From assembly GCA_001969505.1 (NCBI GenBank), contig LSSK01000327.1, positions 1-64,000 of the forward strand: 64,000 nt of DNA. Reading direction: 5' to 3'. This document shows, piece by piece, positions 11,780 to 22,427 of this stretch. Each line of letters begins with the position of its first letter. The first letter of the stretch is position 1. This DNA is from Zancudomyces culisetae (Eukaryota; Kickxellomycota; Harpellomycetes; Harpellales; Legeriomycetaceae). The notes under the pieces are model-generated. The model saw only the letters and a list, made by a program, of their open reading frames with translations, was not told the DNA's origin and made no database searches. The translations under genes and the position numbers were made by a program.

Positions 11780-13800
11780 TGAACTTGATGTTGATCGTTC
11801 TATTTTTTCTAACTCTCTTTAGTTTTTTAGTTTTTTTCTCGATTTTTTCTGTATAAATACTCTCCTAACTTGATAACCCAATATTTTACTAAAAATAAAA
11901 TCAACAACCACAATGATACATGAACTTGTCTCGCTCTCCTCAAGATAATAATCTCATTAAACCTAGTGATGATGTGTTATCTGAATATCTACGGCACTTG
12001 TAAAGAGGTGGCGATTTTTAATAAAGGTTATGATGTGGACAGTGTATTGAACTATAATTACACCTTATGAAGCCCTATTCGTGAAATATCATGGTGAGAA
12101 AGCAAAGAAGGGTTAATTTGATTTTTTCAAAAATACGCTGTTTTCTATTTAACAGGTTAGTTCATTTTATTTTCTGATTGTTTGGGGGGGAAAAAATTAC
12201 TAAGTCATTGGAAATAAAAGATTCCCAAAGGATATTCCCCGGCCCAACATCTCGAAGAAAGCTCGAAAATATTGCAAATTTACATTATTTTATTCAAGCC
12301 GTTTTTATCACTCTCTGGGAAGCACATTCATTTAGTACATGTATTTATTCATAACCAAAAAAAGGAAAACACCGAGTCGACAATACGGACACGCTCGTAA
12401 AAAAATTGATTAGTCCCACAATTGCAGGATTGTATACTGGTGTTACCACCGCTAGGATTCAGCCTTATTTTTCAAATTTGGGTCTGCAGACCTCCCCACT
12501 GGTAAATACTTTTGGTTTTCCCTCTTATTTGACTAGCAGATGAGCTGGGTAGCTCATCACATTAGCTAGGCCAATTCTTGTTTTAGGCCTGGAATGTTTA
12601 TACAATGGACATCGGGTCACAGCTCTGGAAACCTCCGAGACGTTGTCTGGGTGTATGAAAACATGATATCCCATTTAAGCCATTATTGTCCCGCCGCCCT
12701 CGTATTGTGGAACAAAAGCGCTTTGACAATTTTTATACCAAACCAAGCCTTTGGCGTATACAAGCATAGCATATGTTTCTACAACACATGGGTAATGCAT
12801 CTAGAGTAGCTATAAAAGACTGTTTTGAGAATAAACATGTCACTATCACAAATCAAGAAGGGGGAAATCAGCGTAAACGACAGAAATAACGTTCCACGAT
12901 CCAATCCTCTTTATTTTATTCCATATGCTTATATGTATGTGTGTAATTTGCAGGTTCGGTGTTGTAGTTCTCAAGACTATCCCTACCACAACTTACTTAT
13001 TGCAATGCAACATATTAAACTAGGGCATGGCTCGCTGAAAATGTACTTTAAAACAGTTGTGAATGTATTTCCAACCTCTCAGAAAACCCAACCATAACTC
13101 GAGTTAGTTCAACCGGCCATGGCAGGAATGGGTTGTGAAATAATTGATGAACTCCGTAGTTTAAATATGGTTGGCCATCCTTTGCTGTTTGTATTACGCT
13201 CGTTTTTCCCCTCCTATTTTTTGTCCCACTTTATGCTATCATATCCATCTATCTATTTTTCACTTGCCTGTTTTTCCACTGTTGCTCCAAACCTGTGTGT
13301 TATGTTGGAAATATTATGTAATTTACCCAAAAAATTTTATTAGCCAAACTTCAAGTAGCATATTGGCTAATTAGTAATACTGATTTGCTGTTTTTATTTT
13401 TATAATTACAAATTCACAATGCGAATGCTAATCATGATTAATTAGCTCTTCAACAGCAGCTTTGCGATTTGGTCAAAAAGTACCTATTTTTGTACACCTA
13501 TTAACGGATAGAATTTTTTTTTTACACGGAATCAAGCAGTAATGGAAAAACAGAGAATCAATCATAAATCGGGTATCAAAACCTGATTGCAAATCCTGAG
13601 CCCGAGTTCATCCCGTGATATAAAAGCTAAGAATAAGGACGCTGCTATAAAAATCTTTTTTTATTACTTTAAATATTTTTTCGTTAAGCATTTACAACAT
13701 ATTTAAACACCACATACAGAAACTCGGCCATAGCCATACGCATTTCTGTAAGACGAGCTTCATTGCATAAATACCTCAAAAACCGAGAAAGTAAACAAAT
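11780..13800. other. 2 kb gene-free stretch with exon-like scraps
   Basis: No intact gene is supported. On plus, about 12418-12501 is an open, exon-like piece between AG and GTAAAT that reads GLYTGVTTARIQPYFSNLG. Frames at 12594-12809, 12825-13097 and 13119-13343 have no recognisable motif. A 27-codon ORF sits at 11920-12003. These could be decayed gene pieces or chance. Confidence 0.4.
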
Positions 13801-15000
13801 ATGAAGACGGAGGCAGCTGTGAAATGGGGCCGGGGCCAGGCTCGCAGTTTCTTTTTGCTTAGAATAACCTCCAGAAAGTACATTAGTGCTCTAAGTAAAA
13901 TGATTATTTCGCTGATTATTAGTATTGCTTATGCTATCGGGGTCTTTTTCATTTCCAGGAGTAACAATATCACACCAATTCCTTCAACAATAAGTAAGCA
14001 CACTTTAAGAATAGTTTTCCGTTCAGCGGTGTTTCATATATCAAATAACCGATAATGAAAATAGTACATAATCCCTTATTATAAGTAAAAAGAATCTAGA
14101 TGTTTAATGTGGTTTATATATTGTACTTACTTAGTGACATATGTATCAGTTGTTATGGGTATGCTTCTAGTTTTTCGAACAAACACCGCCTATGATAGGT
14201 ACTATGATGGTAGAAGGTTATGGGCTACAATTGAAGAAACTGTATCAAATCTATTAAGAAACATTTTAGTTATGGTGGATACCCACGATATTGAGGAAGA
14301 ACGTGAAAAGATCCAAGCATTAAAAAATTGTGTAGCAGTGGCATATGCTATCCAGGAATATTTGCTTACTACTAAGGAAACAGTCACGCCCCATTTATAT
14401 AAACTTCTTCCTAAAGAACTGAAACGTGTTGTGGTTTTAAAAAATGCAATCGACGAACACGTAGTTATCGATATCGACATACCAGATAGTTTGAAAACCA
14501 GTGAAAGGATCAAAAGGACCAAAAGTATGAACACTTCAAAAAGGACATTCTCTACTGGTGATATCAATTTAGCCCTTCGTTTGGTATATATCTTGGGCAC
14601 CTATATTAATGGACTCGATGAATCTAGACTTAGACCAGTTTCAGCAAACGCACTTCAGACACAGATAAGCATGCTTATAAGCGCATTTAAAGGATGTATA
14701 AGAATACAAACCACACCACTTCCTCGTGCATACAGCTCTCATCTTATACAGTCAACTTGGATGTATTTGCTAATTTTACCATGGTCAATAGCCGTCAAAA
14801 ACGTTGGCATTCTAGTTGGGCTACAATTCATTATTTCATTTATGCTATTGGGAACAATAGCGATAGCAGAGGACATTGAGGAGCCGTTTGGAAGAGATCT
14901 AAGTGACTTGAAAACCGCCTCTTTTTGTGATAACCTGTATGGCGAGTATCTATTTGTCCTGGAAAATTGCCGGTTCAACACAATCAAGACAGAGGTTTAG
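13801..15000 (+). CDS. Bestrophin-like UPF0187 membrane protein, paralogue 1
   Basis: Predicted anion-channel-like membrane protein of the bestrophin/RFP-TM family (PF01062). Exons 13801-13993 and 14135-15000 join in phase 1 to 352 aa. Exon 1 carries a membrane segment (IISLIISIAYAIGVFF). Exon 2 starts with the diagnostic block LLVFRTNTAYDRYYDGRRLW followed by IEETVSNLLRN, and ends with IAIAEDIEEPFGRD. That last acidic block is typical of the family, whose animal members use acidic residues there for calcium sensing. A paralogue with the same intron phase lies at 41745-42896 on the opposite strand. Fungal members are poorly studied, so ion selectivity and location (plasma membrane, organelle) cannot be read from the sequence. 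The splice junction adds one residue relative to paralogue 2. Confidence 0.88.
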
Positions 15001-16023
15001 TTTCATTATTAGTCATCTAAGTTAGCATTTGTAAATTTTTCATAATAAAGGTATTAAAATACTTTTTTTTCCTTTCCCATTACCAAAGTGGTTTAAATCC
15101 CAATAGCCGTATTGCTTAAGAGTAATATCTATTTTTAGCATAACCTGGTTAAGTGTGACGAGTCAGTTTTCTTGGATTTCCAACATGGTGGTTTGACTTT
15201 TTGGGAACTGTGTTACACCAGTTATAGAAGCGAGCCTTAAAAAAGTAGTACTGTAAAACTCTAAAATTATAAAGCTGCCTTTCACTTTGAGCCTGCATAG
15301 GTATACATATAGAAAAAACAAAAACCAATGTCTCAATATCTACATCGCACTTTGGTCGATAGTACTTCTAAATCACTATTATTCATATAATTCCGAATTA
15401 GCATGTAATGGTTGTGTACTACAACTATTTTCAACGAATTTTCCTTACCGCGCATCCGCAGGTGTTATTGGTGTAGCTGATTAAAATGAGGATTCTGGCT
15501 AGTTTGTGTGCCTCTTCTGTCCTTCCCTTTACCAAAATGACCTGTTCTACACCCGCTTCTGTAGTACCCGGTTGTTTTGGATGCTTCCGGTCAAAACCTC
15601 TTATATATGGAGGTAGAAATAGCATTTAATTTTATTGAGCAATCATATGAGTTATGGATATTGTTATTGGACAAAGCTTTGCCTATTAAATTACTACCCA
15701 AAGAATAAAAATATAAAAGCGACACAAACACCAGACTCAATTCGCCCAAAGTTATGATAACTTGGAATGGTAAAGAATGAAAGGCCAATGGTGCAAAATA
15801 GGTTTCACTAACCTACAGGAAAAATTGTTGGGTCGGTGACCAACCGAATATCTGCTTTGCGTGTTCATAGCTTCCCTTTTAAATTGTTTAAGTTACTTTT
15901 TTGTTGTTCAGAGTGAAGCAATTTTGGGTTATGTATATTAGTTAAAAATACCTTAACATTATCAATACTGATTTAATATAACGCCAAGAACACAAGGATA
16001 AAGAACAAAAGAAAATTGCAGAT
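15001..16023. other. Intergenic
   Basis: Between two genes that both run on plus. Frames at 15287-15484 (+), 15431-15625 (-) and 15591-15788 (-) show no motifs. I saw no zinc-responsive (Zap1-like) palindrome near the transporter start. Confidence 0.45.
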
Positions 16024-18188
16024 ATGGAGTTATCAAGAAAAGCTAGGGTCTTAATTATGCTAACATTTAGCGTAATTCTCTTCTTTTTGGAGTTGGTAAT
16101 TGGACTAATCTCCGGTTCGATTGCACTGGTGGCGGATTCATTCCACATGCTTAACGATGTTATGTCCCTTGTTATTGCGTTTTACGCTATAGAATTGTCG
16201 GCGAAGAAAGGACAACACCCAAAAAATACATATGGCTGGCAACGTTCGGAGATTTTGGGAGCTTTGATGAATGCAATACTGCTGCTTGGGCTAAGTCTAA
16301 CTATCTACATTGAATCAATACAGAGGTTTTTTGAAATCGTTGAAATCAAGAATCCCAAATTGGTACTAATTGTTGGAGCAATAGGATTAACATTTAATAT
16401 ATTCGGAATGCTTTTGTTTGGAGGTAAGAAGCTCTTTTTTGACATTATTCAAAGACATAAAGTTGATTTATTTTATCTTTATTTCACTCTTTTTAAAAAA
16501 AAAAAACGAATGAATAAACTATAATACAGATTCGCATGGCCACTCGCATGGCCATTCACACCACGATCATGCACATGAACACATCCATGAAGATCTCGAA
16601 CAGGCATTAACCGATGGTAGAGCGAGCAGTCTTGGTATGAAGGGACAAAAAAACGGTACGTATGCACTTTGCATTGAAAACTACTGAATATATCACACAT
16701 AATTCAACACTATAACCGCTTAATCACATATAGCAGACACCCAGAGGTTGCTACTTGGTGCCCCAGGCCAACCTGGCTATAATATAAATGCATCAACGTC
16801 CAATTCAGGTAATCAATATGTTTCTACTCAATCCACTAGCTCAATTTATTTTATATATGAGATGTTGTCTTACACTATTCAACGGGCTATATTTAGGCAA
16901 CCAAGTTTATACATTTGAAAACGATTTATCAAGAGAAGATGAGTTGAGACCACAGACAGATTATCCGCCAGTAACACAAGTCGCCATTTTAGAATCCGCG
17001 GAGATGCTGAAAAAATACTCCAGCGGAGCCTACGATCTCAATGAATTAAATAAGTTTGAAGACCACCCACCTCTGGCCTCTGATACAAAATCGCTACATC
17101 GGGATCAGAAATCCAAAGTCGGAGGTGAATCAGGACACTTAAATATGTATGGTGTTTGGCTGCATGTGTTTGGGGATTGTCTGGCTAACATTGCAGTCAT
17201 ATGTTCAGCACTATTTATCTGGCTTACTGACTATAGCTGGAAATATTATATGGATCCGATTGTTTCGCTAATTATCAATACCATAATTGTATTACTAACC
17301 ATTCCTCTAGGTAAGTATCGTGATTTATGTTGCTAAAACACCTCTTTTTTGTTGTTATTGTAATTAATATGTAGAGCACGTATTGTTGTTTTTGTTGTTT
17401 GAAATTTTGGCAATTGATACCAAAAACATACTGCGCATAGTGAGAAGTACTTCATTTATTTTAATGCAAGGTGTTCCCCCAGCCATAAACGTCAAACGGC
17501 TCCATCAAGAGCTCCGCAATGTAAGCTTTTTTTTCTTTTTTTTTTTGTGGGAGTCAGCGGGGTCACTTTACTAGACTAAACAAATTTTTATTGCTATACG
17601 TATTAGATCGAGGGAGTATCAAACGTTCATGAATTACACGTATGGCAGCTATCTGATACAAAGACTGTAGCATCCGTGCACTTGCACATTCAGAGGCCCA
17701 AGCTCAGCAAATTAAAAGCAAATGCCAACTCAAAATCATCGACCGATATTAGCAAGATATATATGACTGTAGCCAAACAGGCAAACGACATTCTGCATAG
17801 GTACGGCGTCCACTCGACTACCATCCAGCCTGAATTTTTATTTGCAGAGTTTTTTGGGGATGATATCAGTTCGGCTTCTGAAAATGCAGGGTATTTAGGT
17901 AATTTCTTGTTTACATATTAACGACTTCATACACTCTTGAATTTGTTTTATATTTCTCACTAATATCAATACGATTCACTTATTTTAGATCTCAATAATC
18001 AAAAACGTGGTGATTCGAGGAAGATTTCGGCAAAATCAACCATAGGTGGCGCTTCAATTAAGAGTGTTCTTCAAAATATTGATACTTCAGCTCAGGCGTG
18101 CTTATTAAGATGTCAAGATGGTGCTTGTGCAGCTTCCGAATGCTGTGATTTTCTTGCTTCTGATTCTGAAGATCACCACGCTCACTAG
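16024..18188 (+). CDS. Cation diffusion facilitator, ZRC1/COT1-type zinc transporter
   Basis: Exports Zn2+ (or Co2+) from the cytosol, typically into the vacuole, in exchange for protons. Seven exons (16024-16423, 16530-16655, 16734-16808, 16897-17310, 17441-17520, 17607-17898, 17989-18188) sum to 1587 nt, 528 aa. Six membrane segments are expected. The intramembrane zinc site is visible as HxxxD twice: H41/D45 (SFHMLND) and H290/D294 (HVFGD). Exon 2 alone encodes the histidine-rich cytosolic loop (HSHGHSHGHSHHDHAHEHIH). The C-terminal domain carries FILMQGVPPAINV and VHELHVWQLSD, then a cysteine-rich tail (ACLLRCQDGACAASECC) seen in fungal Zrc1-like proteins, and ends DHHAH. I chose the exon 5 acceptor at 17440 because it gives PLVRSTSF. 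Vacuolar location and zinc preference are inferred from the family. Confidence 0.93.
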
Positions 18189-19710
18189 TCATAGTGATGT
18201 GTGTTTTTATCACCACCCCGGAAGTTGGTTAATAGATTTTATTTTTTTTCCCGCCTCCACTATTGTTTTTCACTTTAATTTCCCGCTTCGTTTATCAGTA
18301 CGTTTTTTTTTTGCTAAAAGTATTTTATGTTTATGTCGTTACGTATTATTTGTGAATCACTCCACATTTGGTTGCTTGCTAATTGTAGCAACAGGATTCT
18401 ATTTAATGAAGATGCACCACTACCAGGATTAACCTTATCAAAAAAAAAGGGGGGGAACACATGTAGATATGATGAACATGAATACACCTGATCACATCAA
18501 ACCACACCACATATTATTAAAATAACAAAGCACGACTGTTAAGCAAGCATTGCCTTTTTTAGGAAGCAGGCAATGGGAATTTCTAAGATTATTGTATAGT
18601 TACAACCGTTTTGCTAAATATCACAGGATTTGGTTTTTCATGTGATACAAAATAGTGACGAAAAAAATATAAGGTGGCACCATTTAGACTAACAATAGGA
18701 TTTGGTGGGAAATAGTTTTATCTTAGCAAACAGGGTTTTTAGTTCTAGTGATAATGTGCATAGTTTTAATTTATTTTTTATTTATTTATAAAAAGTTGGC
18801 AAAAAGCGAAAAAAGTTCAGGGCTTTTCGATCAAAAAAATGAGGTTCTGCAGAAGTCTGCTATAGCGCTTTTTTTAAATCTGTATATCTATTAAAATGAG
18901 CTATAACATATGTTCATAAAGTAGATTGACAGGAAATTAAATTTATGATTGATGATTGATGGACTTACAGAGTTCTGAATACGAAGCAGTTTAATCTATA
19001 AGATGTTTTAGTTGTCCTCAAAAAAGGTCAACCAAACAGATATGATTGTTCACAAGATTTTCATTGTTCAGACATGACTAAGCCTTAAAAAGCCAAATTT
19101 AGATTAATTTAATTAATCTCATTGTGCTTTGCAAACTTTAAGGCGCTTCTTAATTGATGGTCTTTTGAGATGATTTTCTTGCACCCTTTTAAGCCAACTA
19201 ATTGTTTGAAGATTTTAATTAAACGAGTTTCTTAGCCCTCCTGATGAGCATCTCTGGAGTTTTTGATAGTTAACTGCTAAGTCCCGGATCGTTTTGTATT
19301 TTTATTTCTATATGGATATGCTTATTAAGTACCGTTTACTCATAATAGTACGAATAAGCAAATTGGCCAACTGATATTACAAATAAAATTTATTAATAGG
19401 AAACATGAATTCTATTGATTTGAATTACGTTAATTGTTACGTAATTCAAAAATAGTTAGAGCAGGGGTATATTTGCCATTGGCGACCAAGGTTGTATTTA
19501 TCTCTACCAATTTCAAAACGAATAAACAAGTCCAAAGTCCATATAAACAGGTTCTTTCAACTGGGACAAATTGATATATAACTTTTTTTCCCTGTTCCAC
19601 ACCATTTTTTTCTGTCTCTTTTCGTTCTTTTTTTTTTTTATAGAAAAAAACATAGTAAAGTATATCAATCTGAAGGTGAAAAGACATTAGAAACGGGACA
19701 TTATCTGCAC
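18189..19710. other. Intergenic
   Basis: About 1.5 kb of AT-rich sequence. A 97-codon minus frame at 19430-19723 overlaps the next gene's leader and has no motif. I see no RNA gene. Confidence 0.5.
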
Positions 19711-19737
19711 ATGGTTGCGTCAAGTGAGTATGAGTAG
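19711..19737 (+). promoter_or_regulatory. Possible uORF overlapping the next start codon
   Basis: ATG at 19711 opens an 8-codon frame (MVASSEYE) that stops at 19735-19737. It overlaps the ATG at 19730 of the following gene in another frame. Such uORFs usually lower translation of the main frame. The stretch also contains a GTGAGT at 19724 that could instead be a 5' splice donor. Confidence 0.35.
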
Positions 19738-21799
19738 ACTAAATATTTTCAAGTTTCAAAAGGAAGAGAGGGACAGTGTGTTAATACCAACTGTTCGGTG
19801 CACGAACTGTTCAGTAGAAATCAAATTAAGTGATTTGGGAAGTCATTCATGTAGCTCCTCTATAAAAACAGTACAGTCCAAAGAAGAGTTGAAGGGCGAA
19901 CAAGTCGGGAACAGAATTTCACCAACATATAAAAAAGTCCTTGCGATTGACGACGAAGTTGACGAAGAAAATGAGATTCAAAGTTGGAAATATAGATCGA
20001 TATTTAGAGAGCGCGATCCAGAAAAGGAATTTGTAAATAACAAAGAAATAGAAGAATCCTTTTCGCACATGATGGCTAGTGGGGTTACCGCAAATCCTAA
20101 AAATGTAATCTACAATCAATACCAACATAAACCAGAGGCATTTACATCAAAGCTGGATAGTGTACTTGAAAAGGGTGATGGTTCTGAATATCTTAGTGAA
20201 GAGATGGTTGAAAAGTATGGTATAAAACCAATAAGCCCTACTAATGCCAAAGATAATACACATATTGAGAGTATGATAGGGCCTGGACATAGAATGAGCG
20301 AATATAGTTGTATTAATAGTGACGATACTGTGTTTGATTATGCATTTAAATCCAAATACGAGATGAGGGAAAGGGACAGGTCAGTTGAAGATGTTTCACG
20401 AATTGGGTCCGGAGACAAAAGTCCACACGGACTTCGCACGTTTGCTGAACTGAAAAATAATACGTATGACCCCATAGTTATTACGGACAAAGTACCAAGG
20501 TCTCGCGAGATTAAAAATTTTGATGCTCACGAATTGATAGAATATGGGTTAATCAATGAGGCACCCGAAGACGATGTCGTTCCTCATGATGTTGTTTCTC
20601 ACGATGAATACAAAGAATATTCATACGAAAAAAGTATAAACGAACCCCCCTTACAGTATACGCCACAATACTCGACAAATTTGAGTTCGAATCAAAACCA
20701 TTCAGATTTTTTAACAAGGACTGCTCTTCAGGGAAAGACCATAATCTCGAAAAGTCGGGAGCTAAAGAAGAGTGATGACATATCACTAGCGTCCAAGGAT
20801 ATCGAATATCAGGAGAGTGTAATCTCAAATACTTATTCTTCGACATTGCGCATTGATGATCCTCCAGCTAAAAACAATACTCCTCGGATGGCTAAAGATG
20901 CAAGCTTGAATAATTCAAATGCCCAAAAGTTTCTAGTCTCGCGCTTGATTCAGCCAACACAATCAAAGGTTTATAAACCCGACCTCTCTCCAAATAATAC
21001 AGCTTCAATCACAACAACCGCAACAAACTCTAAAACCGCTAAAAAAATCGGGCGAAAAGACATGATAAGCTCTCCATTTGGTCTTCCAGATGGAGTGAAA
21101 GTAGCTTCTCCGACGCGTGACCTGAAAGGCAAAAAAACAAACCTGTTTCAGACCAAGACTTCACCTAGAAACCTTGGCGACTCCAATAATGCTCACAAAA
21201 AAACCCTCATCCAAGTCAAGTCTGGTGAAAATGTCAGAAACATGTATTCTGTTTCCCCGAAAAAGTCATCCGAAAATATTCATGGTCGTACTACTTATTT
21301 AACCTCGAACTCAAAAACACTAAAACCAACCCTCCACATGATAGAGCCAATTCCGCATGACATAATTCAGGCGAAAGGTCTCAGTAAGAGCCATGAGCGA
21401 TTCGACAGTTTTAACCACGACCGCACGGCCCATAAGGACAACAGCGGATTCAAACCCCAAATTAAGCCATCTTCTTCGCATTCTTTAGATCGAAAATATG
21501 TAAAAGCCAACTTCACCCCAGTAAAAACCTCAAACTTGAATCAGTCTTCTAATGGTAGCGCTTTTGAAGACAGTCAAATGGATGACCGTTCAGAAAGACA
21601 CTACCGCCTAAAAATCACCACCCCAGCGAGTACCCCATCGTTGCCATCGTTGCAGAAATCTGTCTCAGATCCGCGAACACCTTCCGCCATCAAGGATAGA
21701 GGTCAAGGTATTATTGATAGACTAGATATTGTACTTTCTGAATTGGCCGCCGAAATTGACTCTTTAAACTCCAAGTCCAGTAGCTTCTGTCAAGTGTAG
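19730..21799 (+). CDS. Large disordered protein with N-terminal C2HC motif, function unknown
   Basis: A single open frame of 689 aa. The N-terminus holds a compact CxxC...HxC motif (CTNCSVEIKLSDLGSHSC) that probably binds one zinc ion. The middle is Ser/Asn/Lys-rich and looks disordered, with many SP/TP sites. The last 40 residues are again ordered-looking: DRGQGIIDRLDIVLSELAAEID, a predicted amphipathic helix. Some fungal LIM (paxillin-like) proteins have, as I recall, a similar short Cys/His motif ahead of a disordered region, but no LIM domain is present here, so this link is weak. The gene lies upstream of RIO1 in the same direction. Start: the ATG at 19730 is the first in frame. Confidence 0.8.
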   Translation: MSRLNIFKFQKEERDSVLIPTVRCTNCSVEIKLSDLGSHSCSSSIKTVQSKEELKGEQVGNRISPTYKKVLAIDDEVDEENEIQSWKYRSIFRERDPEKEFVNNKEIEESFSHMMASGVTANPKNVIYNQYQHKPEAFTSKLDSVLEKGDGSEYLSEEMVEKYGIKPISPTNAKDNTHIESMIGPGHRMSEYSCINSDDTVFDYAFKSKYEMRERDRSVEDVSRIGSGDKSPHGLRTFAELKNNTYDPIVITDKVPRSREIKNFDAHELIEYGLINEAPEDDVVPHDVVSHDEYKEYSYEKSINEPPLQYTPQYSTNLSSNQNHSDFLTRTALQGKTIISKSRELKKSDDISLASKDIEYQESVISNTYSSTLRIDDPPAKNNTPRMAKDASLNNSNAQKFLVSRLIQPTQSKVYKPDLSPNNTASITTTATNSKTAKKIGRKDMISSPFGLPDGVKVASPTRDLKGKKTNLFQTKTSPRNLGDSNNAHKKTLIQVKSGENVRNMYSVSPKKSSENIHGRTTYLTSNSKTLKPTLHMIEPIPHDIIQAKGLSKSHERFDSFNHDRTAHKDNSGFKPQIKPSSSHSLDRKYVKANFTPVKTSNLNQSSNGSAFEDSQMDDRSERHYRLKITTPASTPSLPSLQKSVSDPRTPSAIKDRGQGIIDRLDIVLSELAAEIDSLNSKSSSFCQV

Positions 21800-22427
21800 T
21801 TCACTTTTTATATGCATATACTTTACCATCTGTCACAGACAAATCATTACCGCATGACCCATTTATTACCATTAGATATTTATTTTGAAATAATACCCCC
21901 CCCCCCTCCCCTTTTCTTTCTATATTTTTTTCATTACTCGCATAACTCCATAGGTTTTCCTCAATATAATTTTTGTTATACATCACAAGGATCATTTATT
22001 ATGCTTATGTGATTTTTTTTGTACCTTAAATAGCCAAATGCAACATATCTACACATTGTTTTTTTTTTGTTAGATGATACTTGTAATGCTCCCGCTTATT
22101 AGCCACCCGGAGTGTTTACTTTATTTTTTTTGAATACCTGCCATATCTAACCTTGGCTACATCACCTGCTCTTGCCTAAACAAAATTTTTATTCAAGTGG
22201 TTAGTATGAAGAGATCGAAAATTAATTCAGCTTGAAATCTGAAAAAAAAAAATTTTTATAAAATTTTTTACTTTTAGAAATTTAATAAAATTGAGCTTTA
22301 ACTAGCGTTTGCGTATAAGTAGAAAAATCATAAAAAAGGCAAGTGTATACGATACAGCGATCGCTCTCTAGACGTCTAAAAAACAACACAATAGCTAGTG
22401 AAAAATTATAAAAACAGCAGAAACAAA
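21800..22427. other. Intergenic, RIO1 promoter region
   Basis: Homopolymer C, T and A runs (for example 21897-21907 and 22242-22254). I see no coding frame with a motif. Confidence 0.5.
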
